51,045 nucleotides of DNA, taken from contig CALGAO010000122.1 of the NCBI GenBank assembly GCA_937957685.1, forward strand, positions 1-51,045. Direction: 5' to 3'. This DNA comes from an uncultured Paenibacillaceae bacterium. GTDB taxonomy: Bacteria > Bacillota > Bacilli > Paenibacillales > DA-C8. The notes beneath the pieces are model-generated. The model searched no databases. It was not told the DNA's origin and saw only the letters and a program-made list of their open reading frames with translations. Positions 25,329 to 37,700 of this stretch are shown here, in pieces (position 1 is the stretch's first letter; every line of letters begins with the position of its first letter). Position numbers and translations under genes: made by a program.

Positions 25329-26012
25329 TTACGGATTGCTGACCAGCTTGTAACCGATTCCGCGCACGTTGATAAGTCTCTTCGGGTTGGACGGGTCCTC
25401 CTCGATTTTCTTGCGAAGATTGCTGATATGAACAGCAACCGTCCTCGTGTCTTCAAGGCTGTCCATCCCCCAGATCAGCTGGAACAGGGTGGAGGTGACC
25501 ACCACCTGATCGGCGAACTGCGCCATGTGCGCCAGGATACTGAATTCCTTCTGGGACAGGTGCACCGCTCGCCCGTTGACATAGACGGTATGGGTCACAA
25601 AATCCAGCTTGAGCCCCGGCATCTCCAGATATCGCTCGCTGACAGAGGCGGATGTTCGGCGCAGGTGAGCCTTGATCTTGGCCATCAGCACCTTCGGGCT
25701 GAACGGCTTGGTGACATAGTCGTCGCCGCCGTCGCTGAGGGCGCGGATCTTGATCTCATCCTCCTCCCGGCTGCTCAGGAAGATGATGATCGCCCGAGTC
25801 GAATCGCGCACCGCCTGGCACCACTCGATGCCGTTGTTCTCGCCCAGCATGATGTCCAGCACGATCACATCCGGAGTGAAACGGGCCAGCTGAAGGTCGG
25901 CCTCTTCGCAGCTGCGGGCTATCGCCACCTGGAAGCCTTCCCTCTCGCAATAGGCCTGGATGATCTCCACCATATCGGGATCATCGTCCACGATCAGTAT
26001 CCGACTGTTCAT
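25329..26012 (-). CDS. OmpR/PhoB-family response regulator
   Basis: 227 residues from ATG 26012, preceded by GAGGTGA at eight bases; the ATG shares one base with the kinase stop, so the pair is translationally coupled. The receiver domain (1-120) has the acidic pocket VDDDPDM, the phosphoacceptor Asp 53 in IVLDIMLGENNG, the Ser in FLSSREED and the Lys in VTKPF. The C-terminal winged helix (about 130-225) has LSQKEFSILAHMAQ, TRTVAVHISNLRKKIEEDP and INVRGIGYKLV, typical of OmpR-type DNA binding. It acts as the transcription factor partner of the 7TMR-DISM kinase. The regulon cannot be read here, though neighbouring surface protein genes are plausible targets. Confidence 0.93.
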   Translation of the reverse strand: MNSRILIVDDDPDMVEIIQAYCEREGFQVAIARSCEEADLQLARFTPDVIVLDIMLGENNGIEWCQAVRDSTRAIIIFLSSREEDEIKIRALSDGGDDYVTKPFSPKVLMAKIKAHLRRTSASVSERYLEMPGLKLDFVTHTVYVNGRAVHLSQKEFSILAHMAQFADQVVVTSTLFQLIWGMDSLEDTRTVAVHISNLRKKIEEDPSNPKRLINVRGIGYKLVSNP

Positions 26013-28153
26013 CAAGCCTTCACCTCTTCTGCCGCACATTCTCCTGAAGCTGTCGGCAACTCGATCCAGAAGGAGCTGCCGTCGCGTCCATTGCTCTCCG
26101 CCCAGATCCTCCCGTCATGCAGTTCCACGATTTCCTTGGAGATGGCCAGCCCCAGTCCGCTGCCCGTTCTCTCCTGATCCACCCCGACTGGGTAGCGCTT
26201 GAAATGCCTGTCGAAGATGCGCTCCAGATGGTCCTGATGAATGCCGATCCCCGTATCCGACAGACAGATCAGGACATGCTGCCGGCTTCCGTCGTCCTTG
26301 TCCGCAAGGCGCAGCGACAGGCGCACGAAGCCTCCCGAAGCGGTGAATTTCATGGCGTTGGACAGGAGGTTCGCCAGCACCTGCTCCAGGCGCATCGGAT
26401 CCACGTGGACCAGCGCCGGAGGCTCCGATGGAAGCCTTGGGTCCACGCTCAACTCCCCCTTCAACCCGGACTCCTCCAGCACCAGCTCATACTTCTCCCA
26501 GAACTGCCTGACGAACGGTTCAATCGGGATCGTCCGCTTGTGCATGGTGATCTGCCCTGTCTCCAGCGAGGAGAGCAGGGACAGATCCTCGATCATGCGG
26601 TTCAGCCAGATCGCCCGGTCATAGACGTATTTCAAATAAGTCTCATGCTTCTCCGGCCGAACGTTGTCCTGCAGCGCCTCCACATATCCGATCATCGAGG
26701 AGATCGGCGCCTTCAGGTCATGCGTCAGATACGACAGCAGCTTCTTGCGCCCTTCCTCCGACTGGAGCAGACGATCATAGGCGAGCCGGAGATCATCATG
26801 CGCCTGCGACAGATCTCTCGTCCTCTCCGCCACCTTCTGCTCCAGGCTGCGATTGACCTCCTGCAACTGCTCATTGGTGATCGCCAGCTGGCGCGCCGCT
26901 TTCTCTTCATTGGCCACCGCCCTGGCGAAGCGGGAGGAGAGCAGGTACATCTGGGCGACGGTGAAGATGAGCAGGCCCAGATTGGAAGTGTTGCCCACGG
27001 GCGAGAGCTCATTGTAGTACAGGAAATCATTCAGCACCGTGGCAAAGGTGATCAACGACACCACCAGGAACAGAGCCGCGCCTTCTCTCCTGCGCAGGAA
27101 GCTTCTGCCCAGCGTCAGGACGAAATAGATCATATGAATCGCGATGATGATCTCATAGGCCAGCAGCGTCCGGGTGTAGACGATCGCCGGCGTCACCAGC
27201 ACGATGAAGCTGAACAGAAGGGCCAGGTACCTGGAGGACAGCTGCAGCGGGCGAGGCGCCGCGTTCTGGAACAGGCGATTGAAGTACAGCGTGAATACAT
27301 GAATGCCCACATACAGGATCAGGTATTCGATCTTGATCTGTATCCCCCAGGGCATGGACGGGAACATCCGCGTCAGCAGCACCTCGCCGACCAGCAAGGA
27401 GCGCGTGCCCCACATGATCGTGAACAGCCCGAAGTAGAGCGGCGTGTCATCCTTGCGGCGATGGAGGTAGAGCAGGATATTGTACGCGCCGAGAATGAAC
27501 AGGCTGGCGGTGACGGAGATCTCATAGGCGGTCTTCAGGATCGTCCTGTTGGTGATCACCTGGCTCGTCCCGAGTTCGATCGGCTTGGTGATGCCGCCCC
27601 GCATGTGATGGAAGTTGGCCACCTGCAGCACCAGCTCCACCTCGGTATCCTGCGGCTGGAAGTAGACGCGCTCGGTGGCCAGGCTCGGAACGGTGCTGTG
27701 CCGGTCTGTGCCGACCTGACCGACCCGGATAAGCGGAACCCCGTCGACCCACAGCTGGTAGGAATGGAAGATCGTCGGCAGCCTCAGGGCCATGGTCTGC
27801 CCGACATACGATTCATTCAGGAGGAGGCGGAGTCGGAACGTGGCGTAGCCTTGCCCCGGCAGCTTCTCGCCCTCCCACAGGTATCCGTTCCAGGAATGAG
27901 GCAGGTAGATATGGTGGGTAGGTTCCGCATGCCAGCCGCGATCACCATCTGACGAAGGCGCCAGCAGCTGCTGCCAGTAAAATTCCCATTCCCCGTTCAG
28001 GGTGACCGTTGATCTCGACAGGTCCACATGCTGCAGATCGATCAGACCGCGATGGGCGTGGTCGACCGAACGCACAGTGCGTTCCCCGCAACCCGCGAGC
28101 AAGGCGAGCGCGACAAGGATCATCACGACCAGAGCCATGCGTCTGTTGTCCAA
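26012..28153 (-). CDS. Membrane histidine kinase with 7TMR-DISM sensor
   Basis: 713 residues from TTG 28153, preceded by GGGGGG at seven bases; a GTG at 28174 has no such site. An N-terminal hydrophobic stretch ends in LALLAGCG, like a lipobox. Then comes an extracellular beta-sandwich (about 35-195, with LNGEWEFYWQQLL, LPHSWNGYLWEGEKLPGQGY and YQLWVDGVPLIRVGQVG) of the 7TMR-DISMED2 type, thought to bind carbohydrates, followed by seven membrane helices (about 205-410). A coiled coil leads to the HisKA domain with His 478 in SYLTHDLKAPIS, and a HATPase with NLLSNAMKF, DTGIGI and GSGLGL boxes. It should phosphorylate the overlapping OmpR-type regulator in response to an extracellular ligand. 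Confidence 0.92.
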   Translation of the reverse strand: MDNRRMALVVMILVALALLAGCGERTVRSVDHAHRGLIDLQHVDLSRSTVTLNGEWEFYWQQLLAPSSDGDRGWHAEPTHHIYLPHSWNGYLWEGEKLPGQGYATFRLRLLLNESYVGQTMALRLPTIFHSYQLWVDGVPLIRVGQVGTDRHSTVPSLATERVYFQPQDTEVELVLQVANFHHMRGGITKPIELGTSQVITNRTILKTAYEISVTASLFILGAYNILLYLHRRKDDTPLYFGLFTIMWGTRSLLVGEVLLTRMFPSMPWGIQIKIEYLILYVGIHVFTLYFNRLFQNAAPRPLQLSSRYLALLFSFIVLVTPAIVYTRTLLAYEIIIAIHMIYFVLTLGRSFLRRREGAALFLVVSLITFATVLNDFLYYNELSPVGNTSNLGLLIFTVAQMYLLSSRFARAVANEEKAARQLAITNEQLQEVNRSLEQKVAERTRDLSQAHDDLRLAYDRLLQSEEGRKKLLSYLTHDLKAPISSMIGYVEALQDNVRPEKHETYLKYVYDRAIWLNRMIEDLSLLSSLETGQITMHKRTIPIEPFVRQFWEKYELVLEESGLKGELSVDPRLPSEPPALVHVDPMRLEQVLANLLSNAMKFTASGGFVRLSLRLADKDDGSRQHVLICLSDTGIGIHQDHLERIFDRHFKRYPVGVDQERTGSGLGLAISKEIVELHDGRIWAESNGRDGSSFWIELPTASGECAAEEVKA

Positions 28154-28269
28154 TCCGTATCCCCCCGCTTCCACATGCTGACAGGCTTGAGCATGCCTTA
28201 TCTCAAGGATTCAGTCAGTCATCTATTCGACATACTGTCATTTATTCCTTTATGTTTATGGGACAGGCC

Positions 28270-28292
28270 AAAAAAGAGGGGCTTACCCCATC
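28270..28292 (-). terminator. Short terminator candidate between the small gene and the kinase
   Basis: On the minus strand, GATGGGG-TAAG-CCCCTC forms a short GC stem followed by TTTTTT. It lies about 40 bases after the small gene stop at 28332, so the kinase genes may have their own promoter or be read through. Confidence 0.45.
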
Positions 28293-28331
28293 TCCCGCAT
28301 GTCCCCCGGTACGAGACCGGGCACTTGTCAT

Positions 28332-28559
28332 TCACGACTGCCATTTGTTCCTGTCGATCATATCCCTCAGCTCCCGCACCTGGTGACTGATCTGGCTCAG
28401 CTCGAACCTGAGCTCCTCCATATGCTGATTCAGCCTCGAATGATTGATCGCCGTTCGGATGATCAGATATGCAACAAACAGCCCCAGGGCCAGAAAGGCA
28501 AGCCAGATGATCATCCCCAGGAGGGGACTGAACAGGATGAACGTGCTACCGATACCCAC
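28332..28559 (-). CDS. Small membrane protein with C-terminal coiled coil
   Basis: 75 residues if GTG 28559 is used. AAGGAGG touches an ATG at 28568 (zero spacing), is three bases from a second ATG, and is nine bases from this GTG, so GTG fits best. The N-terminus is strongly hydrophobic (about 5-35, LGMIIWLAFLALGLFVAYLI), enough for one long or two short membrane passes. The C-terminal 40 residues are amphipathic with heptad-like leucines and isoleucines (LNQHMEELRFELSQISHQVR), pointing to a cytoplasmic coiled coil. No known family is recognised. It precedes the kinase-regulator pair in the same direction by 180 bases and could be an accessory to it, but the hairpin between them leaves this open. 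Confidence 0.65.
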   Translation of the reverse strand: MGIGSTFILFSPLLGMIIWLAFLALGLFVAYLIIRTAINHSRLNQHMEELRFELSQISHQVRELRDMIDRNKWQS

Positions 28560-28700
28560 TCCCATCATCCTCCTTCATGGTAATCTGCATATAACCAGGC
28601 CAATTCCTCGGCGAGCCGCCGGGAAACCACGGTATTCGTTTCCTATACGAAAGATCTCCATCCGCGTTTCAGGCTGGCTTCAGATGACGGGCGAGTGCAT

Positions 28701-28740
28701 AAAAGCAAACTGCCCGGGTCATCTTCATGACACCGGGCAG
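28701..28740 (-). terminator. Intrinsic terminator of the giant Ig-repeat gene
   Basis: On the minus strand, CTGCCCGGTGTCAT and ATGACCCGGGCAG form a long stem with loop GAAG, followed by TTTGCTTTT. It begins ten bases after the stop codon. Confidence 0.8.
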
Positions 28741-28749
28741 TCCATGCCG

Positions 28750-31700
28750 TTACAGATAAGTTTCGATCAGTTCCCGCACCTCGGGAATCAACTTGAGCAC
28801 ATTCATCAGCATCATCACCGTTTCCGCGCGTGAGGCGTGGCCCTTCGGGCGGAAGGTGCCGTCCAGGTAGCCGCTTACGATGCCGGCCCGGGCCGCTGTC
28901 TCGACGGACTCGCGAGCGTAGTCTCCAGCTTGCTCCAGATCGCTGAAGCTCCGGTCCGCCGATTGCGGCAACCCGGCCGCCTCCAGGATCCGGAGGATCA
29001 TGACGACGATCTCTTCCCGGGTGATCGGAGCATCCGGCCGGAAGGTGCCATCCGGATAGCCATGGATGATGCCCAGACGCGACAGCGTGTCAATCGCATC
29101 CTTGGCCCAGTGGTCATGGGCGACATCGGCGAATGGGACCGGATCAGCCGAAGTTTCCTTGAAGCCGAACAGCCTGGTCAGCATCGCGGCGAATTCCGCC
29201 CTTGTGATGGAGCGATCCGGCTCGAATCGGCCATCGCCCACTCCGTTCACGACCTGCAGCATGGTCATCAGGGCGATCGGCTTCTGTGCCCAGTAGCCTT
29301 CCCGGATGTCGGCATACGATGGAATCTCACCCAGCTTCTCCGCTGCCTTCAGCTTCTCTGCCAGGGAGTTCAGCCATTCCTCCAGGTCGATCAGATCGCT
29401 CCTGAGGATGCCGGCCGGACGTTCCTCCTGGTCTTCCTCCTGCTCATCGGACGCTTCCCCATCAGGATCCGTGTCCGACTCCTCCGGCTCAGCCGGCGAG
29501 GAAGGAGTATCAGGCCCCGGTTGCGGTGAAGGTCCTGGCTGCGGTGAAGGCCCAGGGTCCGGATTGGGGTTCGGATTCGGATCAGGATTCGGGTCCGGCT
29601 CAGGCTGCGGTTCCGGCTCATGGACGAAGGTTACCTGAATCGTCTTCAAGGTTACCCCCTCCGCTGCCACGGTGTAGCTCACCGTTTCCGCCTCGGCATT
29701 GGACACGCGGAACTCGGCCACGCCCTGCTCATCCGTGATGCCCCCATACACAGCCTCGATCACCGTGTGGTCGCTGTCCGCGCTGACGAGCACCAGGCGG
29801 CCCGGCAGCGGATGCTCATACGCATCCTTCAGCGTGACCGTGATCTTGGCCGTTGACTGACCGTCCGCCTTAACCTCCGATCTGGAGACCGCCACATCAG
29901 ACTTGCCTGGATCCACCTGTCCGGCGACAAATTGCACCTGAACCGGTGGCAGTGATTTCCCGCTCGCCTCATCCGTCGCGGTATAGGTCACCGTCTCCAC
30001 ATGCGTGTTCTTCACGGAGAAGGTGGCCTTGCCGGACTGATCGGTGACATCATTCACCGCCGTGACGGCAGAATGTCCGTCCGCCGGTGTGAGCAGCACC
30101 TTGCGGCCGACCAGCGGATAGTTCTCCGCATCCTTGAGCACCACCGTGATGATCGCTTCATGCTCTCCGCTCGCCAGCACCTGGGCTGGTGTCGCCTGTG
30201 CCCACGAAGTGGTGTCATCCGGAAGGACGAGCACGAAGTCCACCTGCACGGTGTCGATGATCTGACCGCTCGCCTGATCCTCTGCCGTGAACGTCACCAG
30301 CCCGGCTCGCACATCGGACACCTTGAACTGAACCGTGCCGGAGGCGTCCGTCACATCTCCGTATACCGCCTCGACTACGGACGTTCCGCTGCTGGAGTGG
30401 AGCAGCACCTGACGGCCGGGCAGCGGATGATCCGATTCGTCCCTCAGGATGACCGTGATGATCGCGGAATCCCGGCCATTCGCCGGCACCTGTGACTCCG
30501 AAGCGGTCACATCGGAATGCCCGACATCCAGTGCCCCCTCCACGAAGCTGACGATAACCGGCGGGAATTGCCAATCGCTCGTGCTGTCGTAGACGACGTA
30601 TGTGACCGTCTCGACTGCTCCGTTGCTGACGTGGAAGCTCGCCTTGCCCGTGCTGTCCGTCGTCTTGTATACCGCATCGATGACCGTGCTCACGCTGTCG
30701 GTCCAGATCCACAGGTCATGTCCGCCCAGCCCGTGCCCCCAGGAATCGCTCAGGAACACGGAGATGATCGACACATCCTTGCCATTGGCGGTAACCTGCG
30801 GGCTTGATACATCCACCTTCGAAGCCACCGGATCCAGTTCGCCCGGCACAAATTCGATCACGATCGGACCAAGCTCGACGTCGCTGGACTCGATCACGGC
30901 AGTGTAGCTGACCGTTTCGACCGCCTCGTTGGTTACGGTGAAGCGAGCCACACCCGATGCATCCGTCTTCGTGGTTACGGGTTCGATGACCGAGCTTCCG
31001 CCATCCGCATTCAGCTGCACGGTGCGGCCACTGATCGGATGCTCGGCCGCATCCCGGAGCGTGACTACGATCGTCGCCGCGGTCTGGCCATCCGCCAGCA
31101 CCTCGGTGGCGTCCGCTTCGATGCCGGAATGCGGCTTGCTCACCACACCGGTCACATAATCGACCGTCACGCTGCGCAGGGCCGTACCGCTTGCCACGTC
31201 CTTCGGAGTGTACGTGACGGTGCCCAGCTTCTTGCTGCTGACGGTAAATGTGACCTGACCATTCGCATCTGTCACATCTTCCGCGACGACCGTGACGGTC
31301 TCGCCGTCATCCGCTTCGAGCCTGACCGCGCGGCCGCTCATCGCCACGCCGCTCTGGTCGACCAGCGTAACGGTAATCGTGGCCGCATCCTGACCGTTGG
31401 CCAGAACCTCTTCGGGAGCGACGACGACATTCGACCGGACGGTGTCCACCACCCGCTCTTCGAAGGTGATGCTGACCTTGTCCAGCTCCGTTCCGCTGTC
31501 ATCATCCTTGATCGTGTACTCGACGGTCTCGGCGACGGTATTGGTCACGATGAAGACCACCTTGCCGTTCTCATCCGTGATCTCCGCGGTCGCAGGGGCG
31601 ATGGTCGAGCTGCCGCCGTTCGGCGTGATCGAGACGCTCCGCCCGCTGAGCAGATGATCCTGCGCATCCCTGAGCGTGACCTCGATTTCCGCCTGGTCGA

Positions 31701-34700
31701 CGCCGTTGGCGACGACCTCCGTCTTCGATGCCACGACGCTGGACCTGCCAGCATCCACATCCCCGGCGACGAATCTCACCGCGACGGTCTCCAGCGTGAC
31801 GCCGGTCACTTCCTCCCGGGGAGTGAACTCAACCGTTTCGATCTCCGTGTTGCTGACGATAAATCTGGTTTCACCGTAGACGTTGGTGATACCGTTGTCT
31901 ACCTCCGTGATATTGACGTTCTCGCCATCGGTGTCCAGCGTGACCCGGTATCCTGACTGCCCCACACCCAGGGTGTCCCGCAGGATGACCACGATCTCCG
32001 TCTGCTCCGTGCCGTCCGCAGCCACCTGCTCCTTGGTGACGAGGACCGCCGACCTGTCCGGATTGATATCCGGCACGAACTCCACGGTTTCAGTCGGGAA
32101 GTCGAAGCTGGCCTGGAAGCCGAAATAGGATACAAGGAACGTCATCGAGTCCGGGTATCTGCTCTTCAGCTTGAAGATCGCCTCGCCGTCAGCATTGGTA
32201 TATCCGTCATTCACCGATTCGATGGTGACCTTGTTGTTGGTGGTGAAGAAGTAAATCTTCTCTCCGCTGATCGGGTTATCCACAATATCCCTCAGGGTGA
32301 CCGTGACGATGATCTCATCCAACCCGTTGGCCTTGGCCTCATACCTGGAGACGGTCACATTCGACGAATTCCGGAATGGGATATTGGTGATATAGTTCAC
32401 CTGGACGGGGTACGCAACGATGGTCTCGCTAAGCACATCCCGGACTTGATAGGTGACCACACCCACCTTCCAGTTCTGGGCCTGGAAGGTCGCCTGACCA
32501 TTCTCGTCGGTAACGAGAGTCGGATAAGGGATGTACGCATCGGCGCTGTCGGTCAGCAGCTCGACCGTGCGGCCGCTTGCCGGTTGACCGTTGGTATATC
32601 TCAAGGTGACCGTTATATTCGCATAACCGGCGCGCGCCACCACATTGGCGTTCTGGACAGTAACGTTCGAACTCCAGGCGTCTACCAGATAATCGACGAA
32701 GCGCACCGGTTTGGGTTCCAGAGCCTTGCCGCTCTGAATATCTTGCGCTGTCAGCAGGACCGTCTCGGCCACCTGTCCGGATACGGTGAAGATGGCCTTG
32801 CCGTCGGCATCGGTGATCTTCTGCACCTCTTGCACCGACGCATGGGCGCTGTCGGCCGCAAGAGCCACTTCACGGCCGGCCAGCACATGGCCCTGAGCAT
32901 CCCTCAGGATCACCGTAACCGTCGCTTCGCTGTAACCGTCCGCCAGCACCTCGACAGGAGAGATCAAGATGCTCGATGTCTCCTCATCCATCTCGCCGGG
33001 CACAAACTGCACCTGCACAGACGTCGATACGGTTACCTTGCTGCCCGCATCCTCCGCGACATAGCGCACCGTTTCCACCTGCAGGTTCGACACCCTGAAC
33101 CGCGCCTCTCCGTCACTGTTCGTCAGACCGCCATTCACCGGAGTGATGATGGCCTCGTCGCTGTCCGCGATCAGCTGGACCCTGCGGCCGCTGAGCGGTT
33201 GTCCGTCATGGTTGCGAAGGGTCACCACGATCGTCGTCTCGTCCACACCGTCCGCCAGCACGACATCCTTGGCTCCCTCGATGGCCACCGTGGATTGGGT
33301 TCCATCCACCGGAGGCGTCGCGAACACCACCTGAACAGACGTCGGAAGCGTGATTCCGCTGGGCTCGTCCTGAGCCGTCAGGACAACAGTCTCGATGACC
33401 GCATTGCTGACGGTGAAGACCGCCCTGCCATCGGGACCCGTCACCCCGTCTCCCTCGGCCTGGATCATCACATTGGCGCTGTCTGCGCGCAGCACCACCC
33501 TCCTGCCGCTCAACGCATGACCGTTCGCATCGCGCAGGGTGACGGTCACGGTCGTCTCGTCATGTCCATTGGCCGTTACCTCCGTATGGGAGATGTCCAC
33601 GCTCGAGGCATTCGGATCCAGCGCGCCAGCCACGAAGCTGACCTGGGCCTTCAGGCTGATCTTGCCCGCCTCATCCTGTGCCGTATATTCCACAACTTCC
33701 GGCACATGATGGCTGACCCGGAAGATGGCCACTCCCTCGGCGTCGGTGACTCCGCCCGCCACAGGCGTGATCACGGAGCGCCCGTCCTCTGCCGCAAGCT
33801 GCACCTGATGACCGCTGATCGCATAACCGCTGGCATCCCTCAGGATCACCCGGATCATCGACACGTCTGATCCATTGGCGGTTACTTGCGGACTGGTCAC
33901 CTGCACCTCCGAGGTCGATGCGTCCGGCTCACCCGGAACGAAGCGCACCACGGCCGACTCAGCGAGAGGCGTATTGGTCTCCTTGTCGATGGCGGTGATC
34001 GTCACCGTCTGCAGGACATCGCTGGACAGGTAGAAGAAGGCGATGCCATGGATATTCGTGAATCCGTCATTGTACTTCTCGAGTTTCACATGATCCATCT
34101 GTTCGGCATCTATCTCGATGTCGATCTGGCGGTCTCTGAGCGGTTGATCGTAGGTGTCATACAGCGTGACCATGATGCGCGCCGCATCGTTCCCGTCCGC
34201 CACCACTTCAGAGGGCTCAGCCCGCACAAACGAGCGACCGGTATCAAGATCACCCGCTGTGAAGGTGACCTTCACGTCAGGAAGCAGGATGCCGCCCTGG
34301 ACACTCAGCCTGAAGTTGTACTCTCCGGCCATCCAGCTGATCACGCGGAACGTCGCCACGCCTTCAGCGTCCGTAACGCCGCCGCTTACCGCTTCAATCT
34401 CGCTCCCCGTGCGATCCGCTTCCACGATGATCCGACGGCCGCTGACAGGATGCAGGTTGGCATCGCGCAGCGTGACCGTGATCACCGCGACATCCGTATA
34501 GTTCGCAGGCACCTCCGCAGGTGATGCGGTGACGCTGGATGTCCAGAAGTTCGGTTCTCCGGCCACGAAGCTCACCACGACCGGAAGCAGCGCCACCCCG
34601 TCATCCTCATCCTCGGCCGTGAGCACGACGGATTCCACGGCTGTGTTCGCGACGGTGAAGATCGCTTGACCCAGCGCATCCGTCGTATCCTGCAAATTCG

Positions 34701-37700
34701 TGATGATCGCGGTGTCGCTGTCCGCCTGCAGGTTGACCTTGTGGCCCTGGATCGGATGATCGCCGCTGTCTCGCAGATGGACCGTGATCGTCACGGTATC
34801 CGTGCCGTCGGCGACCGCCTCTTCAGCGGAACGCTCGACATATGAGCTGACGCTGTTCGTCTGGCCGGCCACATAATCGACTGCGACAGAACCGATCCGT
34901 TCGCCGGTCACCCCATCTTCCACCAGATACGTGACCGTCTCCACATCCCGGTTCGTGACCCGGAAGCTGGCCTCGCCCTTGCTGTCGGTGACGGCCTCCA
35001 ACCTCAGTCCCGTACGGGAGCCGCGATCCTCTCGCAGGATCACCTGGCGGCCGCTGACAAGATTGTCATGGGCATCGCGAACCGTGACAGTGATGTTCGC
35101 TTCATCGCTGCCGTCCGCGATCACCGTGGATGGCTGCACGGCCACATCGGATCTGCCGCCATCCGGCTGGCCGGGCACGAAGGTGATCCGAACCGGCGAC
35201 AGTTCATGGCCGCTCGCCACATCCCGCGCGACGTATGCCACCGTCTCCGCTTTCACGTTGCTGACCTTGAAGACAGCACGACCTGACGAATTGGTGACGC
35301 CGCCATCGAGAGGCTCGATGACCGTCGTCTGACTGTCCGGGATCAGCTCCACCTGACGGTTCGTTGCATACTTGCCATAGCGATCGCGCAAGGTGACGGT
35401 AATGGTCGTATAGGCCGTTCCGTCGGCTGTGACCGTCGTCTCCCATGCCTCGGCACGGGAATAAGCCGGATCAGCCGCTCCGTCGTGGAACACCACCAAT
35501 ACAGGCCTCAGGCTCATGCCCTGGAACGATGCGGTCAAGGTGACCGTCTCGGAATGCGTGCTGGTCAGGGTGAAATAAGCTTCACCTTGCGCATTCGTGA
35601 TGCCGCCATCCACCGCATCGATGATGGCAACGGAAGGGTTGGCAGTCAGCTGCACGGCTACCCCGGGCACCGCGTTGAGGTGCATGTCACGTACCCTCAC
35701 CATCACCTCTGCCGAATCTGCGCCATCCGCCTTGACGATCGTCTTCGACAAGGTGATGTCGGACATCCCTGCGGCAGGAGTGCCGGGAACAAAGGTGATC
35801 TGCACCGGATCCAGCTCCGTCTCGCTCTCCAGTTCGACAGCGGTCAACGTGACGATCTCCGCCTTGTAGTTCGTGACCCGGAACGTCGCCTTGCCCGAGC
35901 GATCCGTGGTGAGGACCGACGGGATGATCGAAGCCGTGGCGCTGTCAGCCGCCAGCTTCACCTGCTTGCCTGCGATCCCGTTGTCAAACTCGTCCCGCAA
36001 GATGACGGTGACATAGGTCCCCAGGTCCTCCACCGATACGACGCTCGAAGACACATCCACCGTGGACCTGGCCTTGTTCAGGGCGCCAGGCAGGAACTCG
36101 ATCCGCACCGGAGCCAGGGAGATCCCGCTGGTCACATCCTTGGCCGTGAACTGAACGGTCTCCGCCCTGGTGCTTCTGACCAGGAACACCGCTTCGCCCT
36201 GATCATCCGTGATGCCATCAGCCAGCGCTTCGATCACCGGACTGTCGCTGTTCGCCAGCAGCTGGACCTTGTGTCCGGTCAGCGCATGATCATAGCTGTC
36301 CATCAGCCTGACCGTGATGGTCAGGACCTCCTGTCCGTCAGCCGTCAGGCTGGATCGATCCGCGGATACCCTGGAAGCCTGCACATCCAGATCGCTCGTG
36401 ACGATGGAGAGGCGAAGCGATTCCAGCTCGTACTCGAGTCCGGAAGCGAGCGTTACCTTCGCCGTCACGGCATAAGTGCCAAGCTCGGTGAAGGTTTCGA
36501 GGACAACCTCCGACTTGCCGTCATACGGCACCTCCTGCCATTCGCCGCCATTGACCTTGTACTTCAGTTTCTCGATCTGGAACCAATCCACATCATATCG
36601 CGGCGCCACCACATCCACCGTATCGACGAAGTCGCCGTCTTCATTCGATGGCCCTCTCGCGAACAGCTGCAGTTTCGGCGCAGCGGTTTGCGTATTGATG
36701 ATCGTCAGGCTGTAGATCGCCGCTTCGGCCGCCTCGCTCTCCGGCTCCACGAGGATCTTGAACTCATGGACCGCTCCGGTCGTGGAGAGAGCAAGCGGCA
36801 GCTCAACGGACACATATCCCTGATTGGTCAGGATCACCTGGCTGTCCCCATCCAGCAGCGTAAGCGTCGCCTTGCTGTTCGAAGCTGCTGCTGTCAGACG
36901 AACGGCGCGAAGATCCCTGGACTCAAGCGCATAATATTTCTGAGCCGGATCAAAGTCGACCTGGATGCCTTCAAGGGACAAGGCGCTCAGGCTGGCATCC
37001 CATGCATCGGCACGTTCGATGAAGAACGTGGCTTGCACGGAATCGCCCTTGTTGCCGAAGGCTACCGTCCTCCGGATGATTTCTTCCGAATCAAACGACA
37101 GAAGCTCATCCGCGCTGGTCGCCAGATACCTGCTCTCGATCACATGGCCCTGCTGATCCATCAGCTGCAGCAGCACATTGCCGGAGGTGATCGGCGCCAT
37201 GTTCATATTCTGCATCGTCAGCTCCACGACCGTCACCGACTCGTGATTCCATTGATCAAGAGTCAGCATGACGTCTTGACGCTGATATTTTCTTGCCAGG
37301 TTCTCGATCATCACCTGCGCTGTATTGTTGTGGTCCTCGAACTCGTTGATCACGTCGCCGTTCGCATCTTCCGCCCACACCCTGGCATAGAGCATGATGC
37401 CCTCATCCGGGATCTCGCTCATGTTCAGCGTCGCCAGGTACTCCTTCACATCGACGGTCACATCGACAAGGAATCCGGCCTGATCGATCAGCGCCAGATC
37501 CTGATCGTCGCTGACCACGACCACATCGCCGATCCTTTGCTCATCGGAGTAAGTGATATCCCGATACAGCGCCAGCTTGACGGTTCTGCCCTTGCCGGTC
37601 ATCGTCGTGGCGTTCAGGTTGTAGATCGGCACGGACAGCAGCCGTTTGCCGCCTTCCTCCTTCATGCGGATGGTCGCGATCCCGAGATCCGGAATGTCGA

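Noticed and set aside
28579..28664. 28-codon frame just before the small membrane protein
   Set aside because: No ribosome binding site and no coding signal, although its TGA abuts the AAGGAGG of the next gene.
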